Origin: Salinisphaeraceae bacterium
Lineage (GTDB): Bacteria; Pseudomonadota; Gammaproteobacteria; Nevskiales; Salinisphaeraceae
Reading direction: 5' to 3'
DNA: 57,777 nucleotides
NCBI GenBank assembly: GCA_002683405.1
Contig: NYTH01000036.1
Coordinates: 1 to 57,777, forward strand
In this document: positions 54,816-57,777 of the stretch, in pieces
Layout of the letters: each line of letters begins with the position of its first letter
How positions within the stretch are numbered: position 1 is the first letter of the stretch
Notes under the pieces: generated by a model
The model's database searches: none
Told to the model about the DNA's origin: nothing
What the model saw: only the letters and a program-made list of their open reading frames with translations
Program-made: the position numbers and the translations under genes

Positions 54816-56342
54816 ATGTTTGGTCGGCTTGAACGTTTCCTGGGGCTTCGGACGAACCCGTACATATTCTTTCCGTCCGCCCTGTTCATAGCCCTGTTCG
54901 TGCCGGCGGCGGCCCTGTTCAATGAGGCGATCGGCGGCCTGTTCGGCGGTATCACGAGCTGGGTGGCCGCGAATCTCGGCTGGTTCTACATTCTGTCGGT
55001 CACGAGCCTGCTGGGCTTTCTGCTCTGGATCGCCATCAGTCGCTTTGGCGGCATTCGGCTGGGGGATGACGACGCGCGCCCCGAGTACAGCAACGTGGCC
55101 TGGTTCACCATGCTGTTTGCCGCCGGGATTGGCACCATCCTCATGTTCTGGGGCGTGGCCGAGCCGATCTCGCATTTCGCGAGCCCGCCGCGGGGTGACG
55201 TACCACCCGAAACCGTGGCGGCGGCGCGACAGGCAATGAATTTCACGCTGTACCACTTTGCGCTGCACACCTGGACGATATTCGCCATGCCGGGGCTGGC
55301 CATTGCCTACTTCGTTTACCGGCACAAGCTGCCGCCCCGGATCAGCTCGATCTTCTATCCGCTGCTGGGCGAGCGCGTGTACGGGCCGATCGGCTGGACC
55401 ATCGACGTGATCGCGGTCATCGGCACCATGTTCGGCGTGGCCACCTCGCTGGGGCTGGGCACGCTGCAGGTCAACAGCGGGTTGTCGCATCTGTTCGGCG
55501 TGCCGGACAACGACCTGTCCCGCGTGATCATCATCACGCTGATCACGCTGGCCGCGACCTGTTCGGTGGCGCTGGGGCTCGACAAGGGCATTCGCCGGCT
55601 GAGTGAACTGAACATCCTCATGGCGACCGGGCTGCTGCTCTTCGTGCTGTTTGCCGGACCCACGGTGTTTCTCCTGCAGGGGACCGTGGAGTCGATGGGC
55701 AACTACCTGGCGGCGCTGGTGCCGCTGTCGTTCTGGAACCAGGCGTATAACGATACCGGCTGGCAGCAGAACTGGACGGTGTTCTACTGGGCCTGGACGA
55801 TCTCCTGGGCGCCGTTCGTGGGCATCTTCGTGGCGCGAATCTCGCGCGGCAGGACCATCCGCGAATTCGTGGCCGGCGTGCTGCTGGCGCCGGTCCTGTT
55901 CTCGATCTGCTGGTTCGGTATCTTCGGCATGGCGGCGCTCAATATCGAGCTGAACGGCGGCGGCGGATTAATCGAGCAGGTGGACGAGAACGTGGCCATT
56001 GCGCTGTTCGCCTTTCTCGAAAACTTTCCCCTCAGCCGGCTGACGTCCGGTCTGGGCATCCTGATCGTGGTGATCTTCTTTGCCACCTCCGCGGATTCCG
56101 CGTCGCTGGTCATGGACATGCTCAGCTCCGGTGACGAACAGACCCCGCCCACCCGCCAGCGCGTTTTCTGGGCGCTGGCCGGCGGTTCGGTGGCCGGGTC
56201 GCTGCTGCTGCTGGGCGGCTTTGACGCGCTGCAGAACGTCATCACGACGCTGGGCTTTCCCTTCTGTCTGCTGCTCGTGTTCATGGCCGTGATGCTGGTG
56301 CGTGCGCTGCAGCGCGACTACGCCGGGCAAACGCTGCGCTAG
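54816..56342 (+). CDS. BCCT family betaine/choline/carnitine-type transporter
   Basis: 508-residue inner-membrane carrier with about 12 transmembrane segments. The signature region includes GTMFGVATSLGLGTLQVNSG and the tryptophan-rich block FYWAWTISWAPFVGIFVARI (about residues 325-345), which forms the quaternary-amine site. It imports compatible solutes such as betaine, choline or ectoine; substrate not decidable. The C-terminal cytoplasmic tail is short (ends QRDYAGQTLR), lacking the long osmosensory tail of BetP/BetT types. It lies downstream of ectABC but behind a terminator, so it should have its own promoter within 54541-54815. Confidence 0.93.
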   Translation: MFGRLERFLGLRTNPYIFFPSALFIALFVPAAALFNEAIGGLFGGITSWVAANLGWFYILSVTSLLGFLLWIAISRFGGIRLGDDDARPEYSNVAWFTMLFAAGIGTILMFWGVAEPISHFASPPRGDVPPETVAAARQAMNFTLYHFALHTWTIFAMPGLAIAYFVYRHKLPPRISSIFYPLLGERVYGPIGWTIDVIAVIGTMFGVATSLGLGTLQVNSGLSHLFGVPDNDLSRVIIITLITLAATCSVALGLDKGIRRLSELNILMATGLLLFVLFAGPTVFLLQGTVESMGNYLAALVPLSFWNQAYNDTGWQQNWTVFYWAWTISWAPFVGIFVARISRGRTIREFVAGVLLAPVLFSICWFGIFGMAALNIELNGGGGLIEQVDENVAIALFAFLENFPLSRLTSGLGILIVVIFFATSADSASLVMDMLSSGDEQTPPTRQRVFWALAGGSVAGSLLLLGGFDALQNVITTLGFPFCLLLVFMAVMLVRALQRDYAGQTLR

Positions 56343-56408
56343 CGGCCCTATAATGGCGCGCCCCGCGGCTCGCGCGGGCTTTCGTCACCCACCGGATACG
56401 TACCCGAC

Positions 56409-57323
56409 ATGATACAGGGCTCCAGGGCTTCCAGACGCGCGCTGCTGCTGCTCAATCCGAACGCCGGCAACGCCAAGGCGGGTCTGGATGTGGGGCTGCA
56501 GTGTCTGCGGTCTGCCGATATGGACGTCATCGTCAAGCGGCCCGAAGGTCCGGACGGCCTGCGTCGGGCGATCAGCGAGCATCGCGACCAGCTGGACTGC
56601 ATCATCGTCGGCGGCGGGGACGGCAGCATGAACTTCGCGCTGCCCTTCGTGATGCAGGCCGGACTGCCCATGGGCATCCTGCCGATGGGCACGGCCAACG
56701 ATCTGGCCCGCACGCTCGATATACCGCTGAACGTCGAGTCGGCCTGCCAGATCATCGCCGACGGTCATTTGAGTGACATTGACGTCGGCCAGGTCAACGA
56801 CCGGCATTTCTTCAACGTCGCGCATATCGGTCTGGCGGTCGAGGTGGCGCGCCGGGCCGACAAGCAGGCGAAGGGCTGTCTCGGGCCGCTGGCCTATCCC
56901 TACATGGCCTGGCAGGCCTTTCGCACGCGCCGCACATTCAAGGTACGTATCGACTGCGAGGGCGAACTGCATTCGCTACGCGTGGTGCAGGTGTCCGTCG
57001 GCAACGGCCGATTCTACGGGGGCGGTGTGCCGATCGCGGAGGACGCGACTATCGACGACGGCCAGCTCGATCTCTACGCCCTACCGGCCCGCAAGGGCAG
57101 CAGTCTGCTGGCGCTCATTCCTGCCGTGGGGCGGGGCCGTACTCGCGGTACCCGCGATATCTTCACGCTGCGCGGCCGCGAGGTCATTGTCATCACCAAT
57201 CGCAGCAAGGGCGTCACCGTTGACGGCGAGGAAGTCGAGCGAACGCCGGCCCGGTTTCGGGTGCTCCCGGGCGCGCTGAAGGTCTATACCGCCGCGCGCG
57301 AGGCCGACGGCGTCGACAGCTGA
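56409..57323 (+). CDS. diacylglycerol kinase-family lipid kinase (YegS-like)
   Basis: 304-residue cytosolic or membrane-associated kinase. The N-terminal domain shows LLLNPNAGNAK and the nucleotide-binding motif VGGGDGSMNFAL (about residue 74), then LPMGTANDLARTLDIP. The C-terminal beta domain ends KGVTVDGEEVERTPARFRVLPGALKV. It phosphorylates a lipid such as diacylglycerol or phosphatidylglycerol; the exact substrate is not set by sequence. It lies 66 nt after the BCCT gene on the same strand and might be co-transcribed with it. Confidence 0.9.
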   Translation: MIQGSRASRRALLLLNPNAGNAKAGLDVGLQCLRSADMDVIVKRPEGPDGLRRAISEHRDQLDCIIVGGGDGSMNFALPFVMQAGLPMGILPMGTANDLARTLDIPLNVESACQIIADGHLSDIDVGQVNDRHFFNVAHIGLAVEVARRADKQAKGCLGPLAYPYMAWQAFRTRRTFKVRIDCEGELHSLRVVQVSVGNGRFYGGGVPIAEDATIDDGQLDLYALPARKGSSLLALIPAVGRGRTRGTRDIFTLRGREVIVITNRSKGVTVDGEEVERTPARFRVLPGALKVYTAAREADGVDS

Positions 57324-57477
57324 GCCGGGCCTCGAGGCGCTCGCGCTGACGCCTCGACCTGCCCGCGCCGCCCGTCGTCTCGGGCCACCACCGTTTGTCG
57401 CGAATCCGCTGCCGACCGAACGGCTGGCGCTCGGGGGGTACTTCCGGTTTGCGCATGACTCAAATAGGCTATGTGTC

Positions 57478-57678
57478 ATGCTTAGTAACCCTTTAAAAAC
57501 AATGAATGCGATCAAGAATGTCCGCCCCGACGCCTGGCTCATTGCCGGCCTGGCCGTGCTGTTTGTCTACGTGGCGCTGGGTCTGGCGCCGTTTGACGCG
57601 GACAGTTACGACCCCCGCGGCAACCCGGTGAATCAGCAGCACTTCGGCAGTTCCGCCGAACTCGCTTACCCGCGCTAG
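57478..57678 (+). CDS. small single-span membrane protein
   Basis: 66 residues, with one hydrophobic segment (WLIAGLAVLFVYVALGLAPF, about 28-47) and a short polar tail ending SSAELAYPR. Not recognised. ATG 57478 or ATG 57502 could be the start. Its last codons overlap the beginning of the dispersed repeat at 57674. Confidence 0.5.
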   Translation: MLSNPLKTMNAIKNVRPDAWLIAGLAVLFVYVALGLAPFDADSYDPRGNPVNQQHFGSSAELAYPR

Positions 57679-57694
57679 TGTAGTGAGCCACACT
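57674..57694. repeat. dispersed repeat, direct copy after the last gene
   Basis: GCTAGTGTAGTGAGCCACAC at the stop codon of the small membrane protein, the same unit as the inverted copy at the carB stop (51865-51887). Confidence 0.5.
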
Positions 57695-57748
57695 GTCTGG
57701 CCCTTATACCGGCCCCATTTTCCGCCATGCGGCGTTGCACCTCCTCGC

Positions 57749-57764
57749 CATAGCTACGGCTATG
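57749..57764. repeat. CATAGC-TACG-GCTATG palindrome at the right edge
   Basis: 6-bp arms around a 4-nt loop, embedded in TCGCC...ACTCGTCGGCG sequence that itself looks like part of a larger imperfect palindrome cut by the window end. Possibly a REP-type element. Confidence 0.45.
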
Positions 57765-57777
57765 ACTCGTCGGCGCG

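Noticed and set aside
1-57777. CRISPR array or cas genes
   Set aside because: No regularly spaced repeats of CRISPR size and no Cas-like proteins were seen.

Overview
The window looks like a chromosomal stretch of a GC-rich, ectoine-making (so probably halophilic) gammaproteobacterium. Evidence is the neighbourhood nadK-recN-bamE-rnfH-smpB-ssrA, an hrcA-grpE-dnaK-dnaJ locus, dapB and carAB, and ectABC beside a BCCT osmolyte transporter. I cannot name the genus; a Salinisphaera-like lineage is a guess.

Left backbone (1-3981): the N-terminal part of ppsA (minus strand, running off the window), the divergent regulator ppsR, a DUF1249 gene with a promoter that abuts its start codon, yqhA, and a DUF488 (YeaO-like) gene.

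Accessory block A (about 3982-11031): a tRNA-Sec-like 3' fragment at 4415-4470, then a tightly coupled minus-strand Type I restriction-modification operon in the order hsdM, hsdS, rhuM-fic, hsdR. The operon is followed upstream by a terminator that probably belonged to ssrA originally.

Accessory block B (11066-30462): a 19.4-kb integrative element in the 3' end of ssrA. A 23-bp direct repeat marks its two ends. It carries a P4-type integrase next to the ssrA end, 12-bp-period repeats inside both ends, a second tyrosine recombinase with AlpA and HTH/zinc-ribbon regulators, an iteron-like control region, several small unknown genes, and one long defence cluster: ribbon-helix-helix protein, SNF2-type helicase, DUF262/HNH nuclease (GmrSD-like), DUF4391 protein, Type III-like Mod, Type III-like Res, and an Abi_2/HEPN abortive infection protein. 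This cluster is the most interesting system here: restriction by Mod/Res appears to be combined with an ATPase, a Type IV-like nuclease and an abortive RNase in one run of genes. The Mod gene has a composition mosaic that suggests swapping of its target recognition domain.

Right backbone (30440-57777): tmRNA and smpB; an NSS-family transporter sitting where ratA is expected; rnfH; bamE; recN; nadK; the heat-shock genes hrcA-grpE-dnaK-dnaJ; a GMC oxidoreductase with its Tat-exported small subunit; dapB; an orphan vgrG; carA-carB; ectA-ectB-ectC with a clear terminator; a BCCT transporter; a YegS-like lipid kinase; and a small membrane protein. ectA appears to start at a rare ATT codon. A short dispersed repeat occurs three times (43529, 51865, 57674). 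All coordinates, motifs and composition statements come from reading the sequence by eye; no alignments or database searches were run.
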